Positions 32,161 to 39,056 of a stretch of 39,056 nt of DNA are shown here, piece by piece. The notes under the pieces are model-generated. The model did not search any database. It was not told the origin of the DNA and saw only the letters and a program-made list of their open reading frames with translations. The position numbers were made by a program, and so were the translations under genes. The first letter of the stretch is position 1; each line of letters begins with the position of its first letter. Source of the DNA: JAZNOQ01 sp045589215 (GTDB lineage: Bacteria > Bacillota > Clostridia > Oscillospirales > CAG-272); NCBI GenBank assembly GCA_045589215.1, contig JAZNOQ010000160.1:1-39056 (forward strand), given 5' to 3'.

Positions 32161-32354
32161 TCAGTCAACCGTCCTGTCCTTTCCGAAAAAGTTCAAAAAT
32201 AATTTTCGGTTTTCTCCGGAGAGATTCGATCTTGAAGCATACACGCTCTTGCAATTTGCAAAAAAACGCTTAATCTTTCAGGTTTTTTCTATTGCAAATA
32301 TGACGAAAAACGCATATTTTTATCAAAATCCACCTTCTCCCCGATTATACATAA

Positions 32355-32383
32355 ATGATACCACAATTTGTAGGATTTGACAA
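32355..32383 (-). promoter_or_regulatory. Carboxyltransferase operon promoter
   Basis: On the minus strand TTGTCA (32383-32378), a 17-base spacer and TATCAT (32360-32355) preceded by TG-G form an extended -10 promoter. It leaves a leader of about 190 bases before the MmdA-like gene, AT-rich and containing two copies of the palindrome TTGCAA and the repeat TCTCCGGAGA. Confidence 0.65.
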
Positions 32384-32439
32384 CAGACAAAATGTTATAT
32401 TTCTGTGAACAATGACCTTCGACACGAAACCCATCCGCA

Positions 32440-32585
32440 TAAGAGCCTCCCTCCGGGAGGGAGTGGATTTTGCCGGAGGCAAAAGACGGAAGGAGCCTGC
32501 GTTACGATGAGAATAGACAAATCTCCATCTTTACGTATTCTCCCCCACCCGCTCTGCGGGAGCCCCCTCTCGGAGGGGGCCTTAT
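32440..32585. repeat. Palindromic intergenic repeat made of four mini-hairpins
   Basis: Four hairpins with 3-base loops follow one another: CTCCCTC/GAGGGAG (32447-32463), TTTTGCC/GGCAAAA (32468-32484), CCCGC/GCGGG (32548-32560) and GCCCCCTC/GAGGGGGC (32562-32580). A longer pairing of GAGAATA with TATTCTC joins the middle. The two ends resemble each other inversely. It looks like a member of the dispersed intergenic repeats of gut Clostridia; a second copy is not in this window. Confidence 0.65.
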
Positions 32586-32667
32586 ATGTGCCGCTCTCGC
32601 AACACGAAACCATACAAAAACCCCGCCCACGCAAAATGCGCAGGTCTTATAATCGTATACAATAACA

Positions 32668-32701
32668 AAGTCCCTGCCGTCGACCAAGACGATAGGGACT
32701 T
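32668..32701. terminator. Inverted repeat downstream of the hsdS fragment
   Basis: AAGTCCCT (32668-32675) pairs with AGGGACTT (32694-32701), and an inner CGTC with GACG. On the minus strand it follows the hsdS fragment and is trailed by TTGTTATTG, so it could be a weak terminator. Confidence 0.6.
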
Positions 32702-32714
32702 GGTTTAAAATGAA

Positions 32715-33047
32715 TTATTGACCTGCTACAACCTGTTTTGTTACTTCCATTTTTCTATCCGCATACAAAACAACGTCTTTGATTACGAGCTTTTGAATTG
32801 CGGAAATAAACATATTCATACTTTCGTGGTCTGGCTTTCCATCCTTTGCGGGCAACAAAATGTTGAGTTCATCGGCATCTTTGGCATAAAAGTTCCTTGA
32901 ATAACTGAACTTTCCTGAATGTGCCGATTTGTGTATAGCTGTAGTTGTAAAAATGGAAGCAAATTTCGGCAATTCTTCGGTATGTACTACTGCCACGTGA
33001 TCGTCTGCTCCATATTGATAGTTACGGTATTTTGCAGAACCAAACAT
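32715..33047 (-). pseudogene. Fragment of a restriction-modification specificity subunit (HsdS/BcgI-like)
   Basis: This 110-residue reading frame looks like the end of a target-recognition domain. MFGSAKY, YGADDHVAVVH, FSYSRNFYAKDADELNILLP and a final helical KLVIKDVVLYADRK segment match the pattern I know from HsdS-like and BcgI-type specificity subunits, which are normally 350-450 residues. The N-terminal recognition domain is missing, and an in-frame stop lies 7 codons before the ATG. The region is much more AT-rich than its surroundings. It is most likely a remnant of a transferred restriction system, though a promoter upstream could still express it. Confidence 0.6.
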
Positions 33048-33073
33048 ATCAATAGTGGTTGTTTAACACCTTC

Positions 33074-33102
33074 ATTGTAGCATAATTTTTTCAAGTTGTA
33101 AA
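33074..33102 (-). promoter_or_regulatory. Promoter upstream of the hsdS fragment
   Basis: A minus-strand TTTACA (33102-33097), a 17-base spacer and TACAAT (33079-33074) lie 27 bases before the ATG of the fragment. Confidence 0.55.
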
Positions 33103-33172
33103 TATCAAGCAAAAAATTTTCTGTTATTTCCTCAAAATCCGCAAACGTATCCACACGATTTTCGCTCCTCCC

Positions 33173-33201
33173 TTGACTTTTCCCCGTTTCCGTGGTAGAC
33201 T
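33173..33201 (+). promoter_or_regulatory. M29 aminopeptidase promoter
   Basis: TTGACT (33173-33178), a 17-base spacer and TAGACT (33196-33201) preceded by TG-G lie 55 bases before the start. The -35 and spacer closely resemble the promoter at 16703. Confidence 0.65.
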
Positions 33202-33255
33202 ATAACCGTAAAAAAACTGCGGCGCATTGCCGCAACGTATAGAAAGAGCTTTGAT

Positions 33256-34485
33256 ATGAAGAAAACCGTTATACAAAAATACGCCCGTCTGATCGCGCGG
33301 CGGGGCGTCAACATTCAAAAGGGACAGGAGGTCATCATCCGCGCCGACCTTGACCAGCCCGAGTTCGTTCGTATGACCGTGGAGGAATGCTACAAGGCGG
33401 GGGCTTCGAAGGTCACGGTCGAGTGGCAGTATCAGCCCCTCGCGAAGCTGAATTACCGCTACCGCACGCTGAAGAGCCTTTCGACGATGGAAAATTGGGA
33501 GGTCGAAAAGCTGAAGCTGTCGGTCGACCGTCTCCCCGCGATGATCTATATCGAATCCGAGGACCCCGACGGGCTTCGCGGCATCAATCAGAAAAAGGTC
33601 GCAAAGGCGCAGAAGGCACTTTACCCGATCACAAAGCCGATCCGCGACGCGAAGGAGAGCAAATATCAGTGGTGCATCGCCGCCGTTCCGGGCGAAAAAT
33701 GGGCGAAGAAGATCTTCCCCGAGCTTCGTGTCGGCGCGGCTGTGGAAAAGCTCTGGGAGACCATCCTCTACACTTCCCGCGCAAACGGTGACGATCCTTG
33801 CGCCGCGTGGGACGCGCACAACGAGGAGCTGCACCGCCGCTGTGACTATCTGAATTCTCTCGGCATTGAGGAGCTATGCTACAAATCGGCAAACGGAACC
33901 GATTTCCGTGTCGGACTGATCCCCGACGCGCTCTTTATGGGCGGCTCGGAGACCACGGTCAACACGGGCGTCGAATTTAATCCCAACATCCCGAGCGAGG
34001 AGATCTTCACGTCGCCGATGCGCGGAAAGGCAGAAGGCACGGTCGTTTCGACGAAGCCTCTCTCCTACCGCGGTGAACTGATCGAAAACTTCTCGATCAC
34101 CTTCCGAGACGGCAAGGCGGTCGACTGCACCGCCGAACGAAACGAGGATCTGCTCCGCACGATGATCTCGATGGACGAGGGCGCGGCATACCTCGGCGAA
34201 TGCGCGCTCGTTCCCTACGATTCCCCGATCTGCAACTCGGGCGTCACCTTCTACAACACGCTGTTTGACGAAAACGCCTGCTGTCACCTCGCGCTTGGCT
34301 TCGGCTTCACGAACTGCATCAAGGATTTCGACAAATACACCCTTGAAGAGTGTCGCGAAAAGGGCATCAACGATTCGATCATTCACGTCGACTTTATGAT
34401 CGGCTCGGCGGATCTGTCGATCGACGCTATAACGAGAGACGGAAAGACCGTCAAGATCTTTAAAGACGGTAATTGGGCATTCTGA
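33256..34485 (+). CDS. M29-family aminopeptidase (AmpS-like)
   Basis: This is a metal-dependent cytoplasmic aminopeptidase of 409 residues. The family markers are present: an N-terminal domain with GQEVIIRADLDQPEFVR, the NIPSEEIFTSP block contributing an active-site Glu, GRAEGTVVST-like MRGKAEGTVV, the Glu in AAYLGECALV, and the HLALGFGF and HVDFMIGS segments supplying His and Asp ligands. M29 enzymes remove N-terminal residues with two metals (Co or Zn). The end (SADLSIDAITRDGKTVKIFK) fits the family C terminus. It stands alone with its own promoter and terminator and converges on the ABC exporter. Confidence 0.93.
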   Translation: MKKTVIQKYARLIARRGVNIQKGQEVIIRADLDQPEFVRMTVEECYKAGASKVTVEWQYQPLAKLNYRYRTLKSLSTMENWEVEKLKLSVDRLPAMIYIESEDPDGLRGINQKKVAKAQKALYPITKPIRDAKESKYQWCIAAVPGEKWAKKIFPELRVGAAVEKLWETILYTSRANGDDPCAAWDAHNEELHRRCDYLNSLGIEELCYKSANGTDFRVGLIPDALFMGGSETTVNTGVEFNPNIPSEEIFTSPMRGKAEGTVVSTKPLSYRGELIENFSITFRDGKAVDCTAERNEDLLRTMISMDEGAAYLGECALVPYDSPICNSGVTFYNTLFDENACCHLALGFGFTNCIKDFDKYTLEECREKGINDSIIHVDFMIGSADLSIDAITRDGKTVKIFKDGNWAF

Positions 34486-34499
34486 TCTGCAAAATGAAT

Positions 34500-34553
34500 A
34501 ATTCCCGCAAATCGATAATTTCTATCGGTTTGCGGGAATTTTGCTTATTTTTT
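34500..34553. terminator. Terminator between the aminopeptidase and ABC exporter genes
   Basis: The arms 34500-34511 and 34529-34540 are perfectly complementary (12 base pairs), with an inner CGATA/TATCG pair, so the stem is about 17 pairs with one mismatch. It is followed by TTGCTTATTTTTTG on the plus strand. Confidence 0.85.
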
Positions 34554-34556
34554 GAA

Positions 34557-36332
34557 TTATTCGAGCTTCAGGCGAAGCGCCTCGCGCTCTGCATCTTCAT
34601 CGTCACCCGTTTCCATACGGTCGGAGCGGAACTGCAGGCGGTAGAGCTTTTCATAAATGCCTTCCTCTTTGAGAAGTGCATCGTGTGTTCCCTGTTCGAC
34701 AATGCGTCCCTCGGAAACCACGGCGATCTCGTCTGCGTTCTTGACCGTCGAGAGTCTGTGCGCCACCACGATCGTTGTGCGGCCTCGGCAAAGCTCGTCG
34801 AGCGCGCGCTGAATGAGGATCTCGGTCGTGTTATCAAGCGCACTCGTCGCCTCGTCTAGGATCAGGATCGGCGGATTCTTGAGGAATACACGTGCGATCG
34901 AAAGCCGCTGCTTCTGTCCGCCCGAAAGACGGACGCCGCGTTCTCCGATCACGGTATCGTACTTATCGGGAAGAGCCATAATATATTCGTGGATATTCGC
35001 GCGCTTTGCCGCGGCGATCACCTCCTCCTCGGTGGCGTCAAGCCGCCCGTAGAGGATATTATCGCGGATCGACGCGTTGAACAGGTAAATATCCTGCTGA
35101 ACGATTCCGATGTTTCTTCGCAGGGACTCGTTCGTAAAGGAACGGATGTCCTTTCCGTCGATCATAATTTTTCCTTCACCGATCTCGTAAAAATGCGGGA
35201 TCAGATGGCAGATCGTTGTTTTTCCGCCACCCGAAGGCCCGACGAGCGCAAAGGTCTTTCCCTTCTCAACGGTGAAGCTGACGTGATCGAGTACGGTCTC
35301 TCTGTCGTCATAGGAATGGCTGACGTCGCAAAATTCGATCCTGCCCTGAAGCACACCTGCGTCGATTGCCCCCGTGTCATCACGTTCGGGCTCTGCATCC
35401 ATAATCTCGACAAAGCGTTCAAAGCCCGTAACACCGTTCTGATACTGCTCCATAAAATTGATAAGCGTCATAACGGGGCTGATGAAAAGGCTCACCGACA
35501 CGATGAAGGTCGAATAGTCACCGAATGTGATCGCGCCGTCAAACAGAAACAGTCCGCCCGCGATCAGGACAACGACGTTAAAGATATTCGTGATAAATTC
35601 CGTACCCGAATGGAACTGTCCCATCGCGCAGTACGCTTCTTTCCGAGAGGAAACGAATGCGGCGTTCCCCTTCTCGAATTTTTCCTGCTCCTTGTCGGCG
35701 TTGGTGAACGCCTTCGTCACACGGATACCCGATATACTGCTTTCGAGAGACGCGTTGATCTGTGCGGTCGATTCACGGCTCTTCAGGAACGCGCGGCGCA
35801 TTTTTTTGCGAAGCACAAAGGAGATCAGAAGCAGAAACGGAACGCACGCGAAAACGATCAGCGTGAGAACGAGATTGATGCTCGACAGATAAATAAACGA
35901 AACGACGATCGAGATCGAGGAGATCAGAAGATTTTCAGGGCCGTGATGTGCAAGCTCGCTGATGTCCATCAGGTCATTCGTCATGCGCGACATGATCTTG
36001 CCCGTCTCGTGCCCATCATAAAAGCTGTACGGGAGCTTTTCAAGATGCGCGAACATATCCGAGCGCATCTGCGCCTGCATCCGAACACCCATCACGTGAC
36101 CGTAATACTGAATGAAAAAATTCAGCAGCATCCGCACAAGGTAGATCCCGAGGAGTCCAAAGCCAAACAAAACAATCAGCTTGTATTTTCTTTCGGGGAT
36201 CAGATCATTCAGCATCGTTCGCGTCATGATCGGATAGACGATGCCGATCAAGGAGACGAGGAGTGCCGCCAGCATATCGAGCGTAAAGATCAGCTTATGG
36301 GGCTTATAATAGGATAAAAATCGTTTTAACAT
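34557..36332 (-). CDS. ABC exporter, fused membrane and ATPase domains (MsbA/BmrA-like)
   Basis: This half-transporter of 591 residues acts as a dimer to export lipids, drugs or peptides. Six membrane helices occupy about 15-320, with the coupling region SFYDGHETGKIMSRMTND. The ATPase domain follows: Walker A GPSGGGKTT, Q-loop IGIVQQDIYLFN, signature LSGGQKQR, Walker B ILILDEATSALD, and switch His in VVAHRLSTV. A short acidic tail ends the protein. Only one exporter gene is present, so it is probably a homodimer. It has its own extended -10 promoter. The substrate cannot be inferred. Confidence 0.94.
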   Translation of the reverse strand: MLKRFLSYYKPHKLIFTLDMLAALLVSLIGIVYPIMTRTMLNDLIPERKYKLIVLFGFGLLGIYLVRMLLNFFIQYYGHVMGVRMQAQMRSDMFAHLEKLPYSFYDGHETGKIMSRMTNDLMDISELAHHGPENLLISSISIVVSFIYLSSINLVLTLIVFACVPFLLLISFVLRKKMRRAFLKSRESTAQINASLESSISGIRVTKAFTNADKEQEKFEKGNAAFVSSRKEAYCAMGQFHSGTEFITNIFNVVVLIAGGLFLFDGAITFGDYSTFIVSVSLFISPVMTLINFMEQYQNGVTGFERFVEIMDAEPERDDTGAIDAGVLQGRIEFCDVSHSYDDRETVLDHVSFTVEKGKTFALVGPSGGGKTTICHLIPHFYEIGEGKIMIDGKDIRSFTNESLRRNIGIVQQDIYLFNASIRDNILYGRLDATEEEVIAAAKRANIHEYIMALPDKYDTVIGERGVRLSGGQKQRLSIARVFLKNPPILILDEATSALDNTTEILIQRALDELCRGRTTIVVAHRLSTVKNADEIAVVSEGRIVEQGTHDALLKEEGIYEKLYRLQFRSDRMETGDDEDAEREALRLKLE

Positions 36333-36388
36333 AGCATTTTACTTCCTTGGTTTTCAAAAACGGCGGAGCGCGCCGAGATAGCGGTATT

Positions 36389-36417
36389 ATTGTACCACAA
36401 AACCCTTTCGTTGTCAA
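36389..36417 (-). promoter_or_regulatory. ABC exporter promoter, extended -10
   Basis: A minus-strand TTGACA (36417-36412), a 17-base spacer and TACAAT (36394-36389) preceded by TG-G lie about 57 bases before the start codon. Confidence 0.82.
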
Positions 36418-36437
36418 GAAAATCGCCATGGTCGGAA

Positions 36438-36483
36438 GTGAAAAAGAGAACCGCACTCCCGAAAGAAAACGGGAATGCGGTTC
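36438..36483 (-). terminator. Terminator of the alpha ribosomal operon
   Basis: A 14-base-pair stem with one mismatch (36448-36461 with 36470-36483) and an 8-base loop lies just after rplQ. On the minus strand it is followed by TCTTTTTC. It separates rplQ from the exporter promoter. Confidence 0.87.
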
Positions 36484-36495
36484 AGAAGAACAGAA

Positions 36496-36957
36496 TTATT
36501 CTGCAGCCTCGGTCTTGGTCTCCTCAACCTTAGCGGCTTCCTTAACTTCCTTCTTGCTCTTGGGAGCTTCCTCTGCGACGTAATCAACGAGGCGAAGGAT
36601 CGCCATTTCAGCTCCGTCGCCGCGGCGCGGGCCGAGCTTGAAGATCTGGGTGTAACCACCCTTGCGATCTACATACTGGCTTGCATAGGTACCGAATACC
36701 TTTTCATAAGCCTTCTTGGTGGTGATAAAAGCACGAGCCTGACGGCGGTATGCGATTGCAGCAGCCTTGTTGCCTTCAGCGGTTGCAGCACCTGCCTTCT
36801 TGCCGAGCGTAATCATTTTTTCTGCAATGGAACGGACTTCCTTTGCACGCGTTACGGTCGTTTCGATCTGACCGTTTTCAAGCAGCAAAGTAACCATACC
36901 GCGAAGCATTGCTTTTCTTGCTGCGGTCGGTCTGCCGAGTTTTCTGGTTCCGGGCAT
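36496..36957 (-). CDS. rplQ: 50S ribosomal protein L17
   Basis: L17 sits near the exit of the large-subunit tunnel. The sequence begins MPGTRKLGRPTAARKAMLRG, shows the ETTVTRAKEVR segment and LGPRRGDGAEMAILRLVDY near the end of the fold. At 153 residues it is longer than the usual 112-130; the last 25 residues are a charged Lys/Glu/Ala tail (from about 130) that is probably disordered. It is the last gene of the alpha operon, 51 bases after rpoA. Confidence 0.98.
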   Translation of the reverse strand: MPGTRKLGRPTAARKAMLRGMVTLLLENGQIETTVTRAKEVRSIAEKMITLGKKAGAATAEGNKAAAIAYRRQARAFITTKKAYEKVFGTYASQYVDRKGGYTQIFKLGPRRGDGAEMAILRLVDYVAEEAPKSKKEVKEAAKVEETKTEAAE

Positions 36958-37008
36958 TGTGATTCCCTCCTTATCGAAATTATACCTTAATTTGAAGCTA
37001 CGATCGAA

Positions 37009-37983
37009 TTATTCCTCGGGTCTCTTGAGGTCAAGGCCGAGCGAATGCAGCTTCGCGATCACTTCTTCGAGCGACTTCTTGCCGAGGTTACGGACCTTGA
37101 TCATGTCCTCCTCGGTACGATTCGTCAGATGTGCGACGGTATCGATGCCTGCACGCTTCAAGCAGTTGAAGCTACGGACAGACATCTCAAGCTCCTCAAT
37201 GGTCATCTCAAGAACCTTTTCCTTGACGGCTACGTCGGATTCAACCATGATCTGTGCCTTGCTTGCATCCTCAGAGAGGTCGACAAACAAGTTGAGATGC
37301 TCGTTGAGAATCTTGGCACCGAGTGAAATCGCTTCTTTTGCCGAAATGGTACCGTTGGTAGCCACTTCAACAGTCAACTTGTCGTAATCGGTATTGTCAC
37401 CGACACGGGTATTCTCCACGTTGTAGCTTACGCTGTATACGGGAGTATAAATGGAATCGGTGTAAATCGTACCGATCGGAGCGGAAACATTTGCGCCAAG
37501 CAGATTGCTGTGCAGCTTCTTGTTGCGTTCCTGAGACACGTAGCCGTGTCCCTGATCAAACGTCAGCTCCATATAAAATCTTTCACCGTCGCCGAGCGTA
37601 GCGATGTGGTGATCGGGATTCAGAATCTCGATGTCTGCATCCTGCTTGATATCACCCGCGGTGATATCCATAGGACCGGTCACATCGATCACACAGGTCT
37701 TGGGCATATTGCCGTAAACCTTCGCGGTAATTCCCTTTACGTTCAAAACGATTTCCGTTACGTCTTCCTTCACACCGGGGACGGTGGAGAATTCGTGCAG
37801 GACTCCGTCGATCTTGATGCTGACCACAGCGTATCCGGGCATAGAACTCATCAGAATTCTGCGCAGGGAGTTACCGAGCGTAATGCCGAAGCCGCGCTCC
37901 AGGGGCTCAACGATGAATCTTCCGCATCTGCCGTCGTCGCTGGTTTCGACGACCGAGATGTTGGGGCGTTCAATCTCAATCAT
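37009..37983 (-). CDS. rpoA: RNA polymerase alpha subunit
   Basis: The alpha subunit dimerises to seed polymerase assembly and contacts UP elements and regulators. The 324-residue protein has the N-terminal dimerisation domain (PLERGFGITLGNSLRRILMS near 27-46) and the C-terminal DNA-binding domain (SVRSFNCLKRAGIDTVAHLT, then MIKVRNLGKKSLEEV). The linker at about 225-245 is ordinary. AGGAGGGTATTATAGG precedes the ATG. It sits between rpsD and rplQ as in most Bacillota. Confidence 0.99.
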   Translation of the reverse strand: MIEIERPNISVVETSDDGRCGRFIVEPLERGFGITLGNSLRRILMSSMPGYAVVSIKIDGVLHEFSTVPGVKEDVTEIVLNVKGITAKVYGNMPKTCVIDVTGPMDITAGDIKQDADIEILNPDHHIATLGDGERFYMELTFDQGHGYVSQERNKKLHSNLLGANVSAPIGTIYTDSIYTPVYSVSYNVENTRVGDNTDYDKLTVEVATNGTISAKEAISLGAKILNEHLNLFVDLSEDASKAQIMVESDVAVKEKVLEMTIEELEMSVRSFNCLKRAGIDTVAHLTNRTEEDMIKVRNLGKKSLEEVIAKLHSLGLDLKRPEE

Positions 37984-38148
37984 TCCTATAATACCCTCCT
38001 GTAATCATTTTTGACCGCGTATCTGTATTTAAAGGGTACGCGGACCTTGTTTGAATTTTCCTTACGGAAAACATACGTACCGATCCTTCGGTTTCGGGAT
38101 AGCAAGCCGTAATAAGCCAAAGCAAAACACCGAAACCGCACTCGGGTA
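37984..38148 (-). promoter_or_regulatory. rpsD-rpoA intercistronic region with stem-loops
   Basis: This is an unusually long spacer (165 bases) for a ribosomal operon. CGGTTTCGG (38089-38097) pairs with CCGAAACCG (38130-38138), and CCGCGTA pairs with TACGCGG near 38014-38044. They could be processing sites, an attenuator or an S4-binding structure. No clear promoter or T-run is present. Confidence 0.4.
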
Positions 38149-38748
38149 TTACTTGGAATAGAGCTCGACGATGAGCTGCTCGTCTACTTCGTAGTCGAGA
38201 TCTTCTCTTGCAGGCATTGCAACGACCTTAGCCGAAAGATTTTCCTTGTTAACCTCGAGCCACTTTGCGGGGATCTTGGTCTGGAGTGCTTCAGCGAGAG
38301 CCTTGCACAGAGCAGAAGAGCGGAAGCCTTCCTTAACAGCGATAACGTCGCCGACCTTAACCATCATCGAAGGAATGTTTGCCTTCTTACCGTTGATGGT
38401 GAAGTGGTTGTGCGTAACGAGCTGTCTTGCCTCGCGGCGCGTGGAAGCCATACCCATTCTCCAAACGACGTTGTCGAGACGGCACTCCAGGATCTGGAGC
38501 AGGTTCTCACCGGTAACGCCTTCTTTTCTTGCAGCAAGCTCGTAGTAGTGATAGAACTGCTTTTCGAGCACGCCGTAAATGAACTTAACCTTCTGCTTTT
38601 CCTTCAGCTGTGCGCCATAGCCGGAAAGCTTCTTTCTCTGCTTTGCGCCGCCGGGTTTTCTGTTCGATTCCTTATCATATCCGAGGACTGCAGGGCTGAT
38701 ACCCAGCGTTCTGCATCTCTTCAAAATAGGACTGCGATTAACTGCCAT
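38149..38748 (-). CDS. rpsD: 30S ribosomal protein S4, zinc-free form
   Basis: S4 nucleates small-subunit assembly by binding the 5' domain of 16S rRNA and often represses its own operon. The 199-residue protein has an S4 RNA-binding fold at RLDNVVWRMGMASTRREARQ and VTHNHFTINGKKANIPS. The N terminus (MAVNRSPILKRCRTLGI) lacks the four-cysteine zinc module of the C+ form, so this is a C- paralogue. It lies 23 bases after rpsK and is preceded by a good AGGAGG site. Confidence 0.98.
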   Translation of the reverse strand: MAVNRSPILKRCRTLGISPAVLGYDKESNRKPGGAKQRKKLSGYGAQLKEKQKVKFIYGVLEKQFYHYYELAARKEGVTGENLLQILECRLDNVVWRMGMASTRREARQLVTHNHFTINGKKANIPSMMVKVGDVIAVKEGFRSSALCKALAEALQTKIPAKWLEVNKENLSAKVVAMPAREDLDYEVDEQLIVELYSK

Positions 38749-38771
38749 TTTCGTTTACCTCCTATAGACGA

Positions 38772-39056
38772 TCAAACGCGTCTGCGCTTGGGGGGACGGC
38801 ATCCATTGTGAGGAATGGGCGTTACGTCCTTGATCATCGTAATTCTGAGTCCAACGGTCTCAAGTGCGCGAATTGCGGATTCACGTCCCGATCCGGGGCC
38901 CTTTACGAATACCTCAACGGTCTCAAGTCCCTGATCCTTTGCAACCTTGCCTGCTGCCTCTGCTGCCGACTGTGCCGCGAAGGGGGTGGACTTACGGGAG
39001 CCCTTGAAGCCGAGCTCACCTGCAGATGCCCACGAAATTGCATTTCCGTTTGCATC
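38772..39056 (-). CDS. rpsK: 30S ribosomal protein S11, C-terminal part (runs off right edge)
   Basis: The last 94 residues of S11 are present, starting within TDANGNAISWASAGELGFKG and ending HNGCRPPKRRRV. S11 lies on the platform of the small subunit near the mRNA exit. The KGPGSGRESAIRAL block is intact. The start codon is beyond the window. It is part of the rpsM-rpsK-rpsD-rpoA-rplQ order. Confidence 0.98.
   Translation of the reverse strand, partial: DANGNAISWASAGELGFKGSRKSTPFAAQSAAEAAGKVAKDQGLETVEVFVKGPGSGRESAIRALETVGLRITMIKDVTPIPHNGCRPPKRRRV

Larger units (their letters stand above)
32161..32714. other. Gene-poor island between the carboxyltransferase operon and the hsdS fragment
   Basis: No credible gene is seen in these 554 bases. 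From left to right they hold the AT-rich leader and promoter of the carboxyltransferase operon, a stack of four small hairpins (32440-32585), a GC-rich patch near 32620-32640, and an inverted repeat at 32668-32701. Short open frames here are shadows of the palindromic repeat. Confidence 0.6.

Noticed and set aside
32378..32397. Plus-strand TTTGACAA with TATATT nearby as a promoter
   Set aside because: The spacing is only 13 bases and there is no gene downstream on that strand. The same bases serve as the minus-strand -35 box of the carboxyltransferase operon.
32405..32687. Short open frames on both strands across the hairpin array
   Set aside because: They arise from palindromic GC-rich repeat DNA, overlap one another in several frames, and have no ribosome sites or similarity to known proteins.

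Overview
The window looks like chromosomal DNA from an uncultured, gut-type member of the Clostridia (Bacillota). This rests on gene content: clostridial 2[4Fe-4S] ferredoxin, RicT (PSP1), WhiA, a short ProB without a PUA domain, DUF4830 and DUF1538 proteins, an ion-pump-type biotin carboxyltransferase cluster, and Gram-positive lipoprotein and penicillin-binding protein architectures. Composition is moderately GC-rich, promoters are strongly sigma-A-like (TTGACA-17-TATAAT), and GTG and TTG starts occur. No lineage can be named more precisely from the sequence alone. No rRNA, tRNA or CRISPR array was seen. 

Layout from left to right. (1) 1-1813, minus: the N-terminal half of rpoB, transcribed away from a 363-base divergent promoter region. 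(2) 2177-9977, plus: holB, ricT, a ferredoxin with its own promoter and terminator, a TrmN6-like methyltransferase, a small basic protein translationally coupled to a TtcA-like PP-loop enzyme, then a second unit with a PlsC-like acyltransferase carrying a zinc ribbon that overlaps a GltS-type transporter. (3) 10176-16578, minus: a RAYT/IS200-like transposase with an embedded 28-base inverted repeat, a membrane protein, proC-proA-proB (transcribed B-A-C, proline synthesis), an SGNH lipoprotein and a DUF4830 protein. (4) 16763-19644, plus: a two-helix membrane protein, a duplicated DUF1538 membrane protein and two small PII-like proteins. (5) A HAD phosphatase (minus) diverges from dusB and a D-Ala-D-Ala carboxypeptidase (plus). 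(6) 22769-28307, minus: murB-whiA-dnaE. (7) 28437-32160, minus: an MmdA-like carboxyltransferase, an OadG-like subunit, a biotin carrier and an OadA/PycB-type subunit. (8) 32161-33255: a low-gene island with a stack of small hairpins and an AT-rich fragment of a restriction specificity gene. (9) An M29 aminopeptidase (plus) converges on an ABC exporter (minus). (10) 36496-39056, minus: rplQ, rpoA, rpsD and part of rpsK, the end of the alpha ribosomal operon. 

Most of the window is core housekeeping. The best candidate for an undescribed system is the DUF1538 membrane protein followed by two PII-like proteins and preceded by a small membrane protein; it reads as a transporter or channel controlled by a ligand-sensing PII pair. 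Other points of interest are a carboxyltransferase set that lacks the membrane decarboxylase beta subunit and so resembles a transcarboxylase, and a RAYT gene whose own reading frame contains a perfect REP-like doublet.
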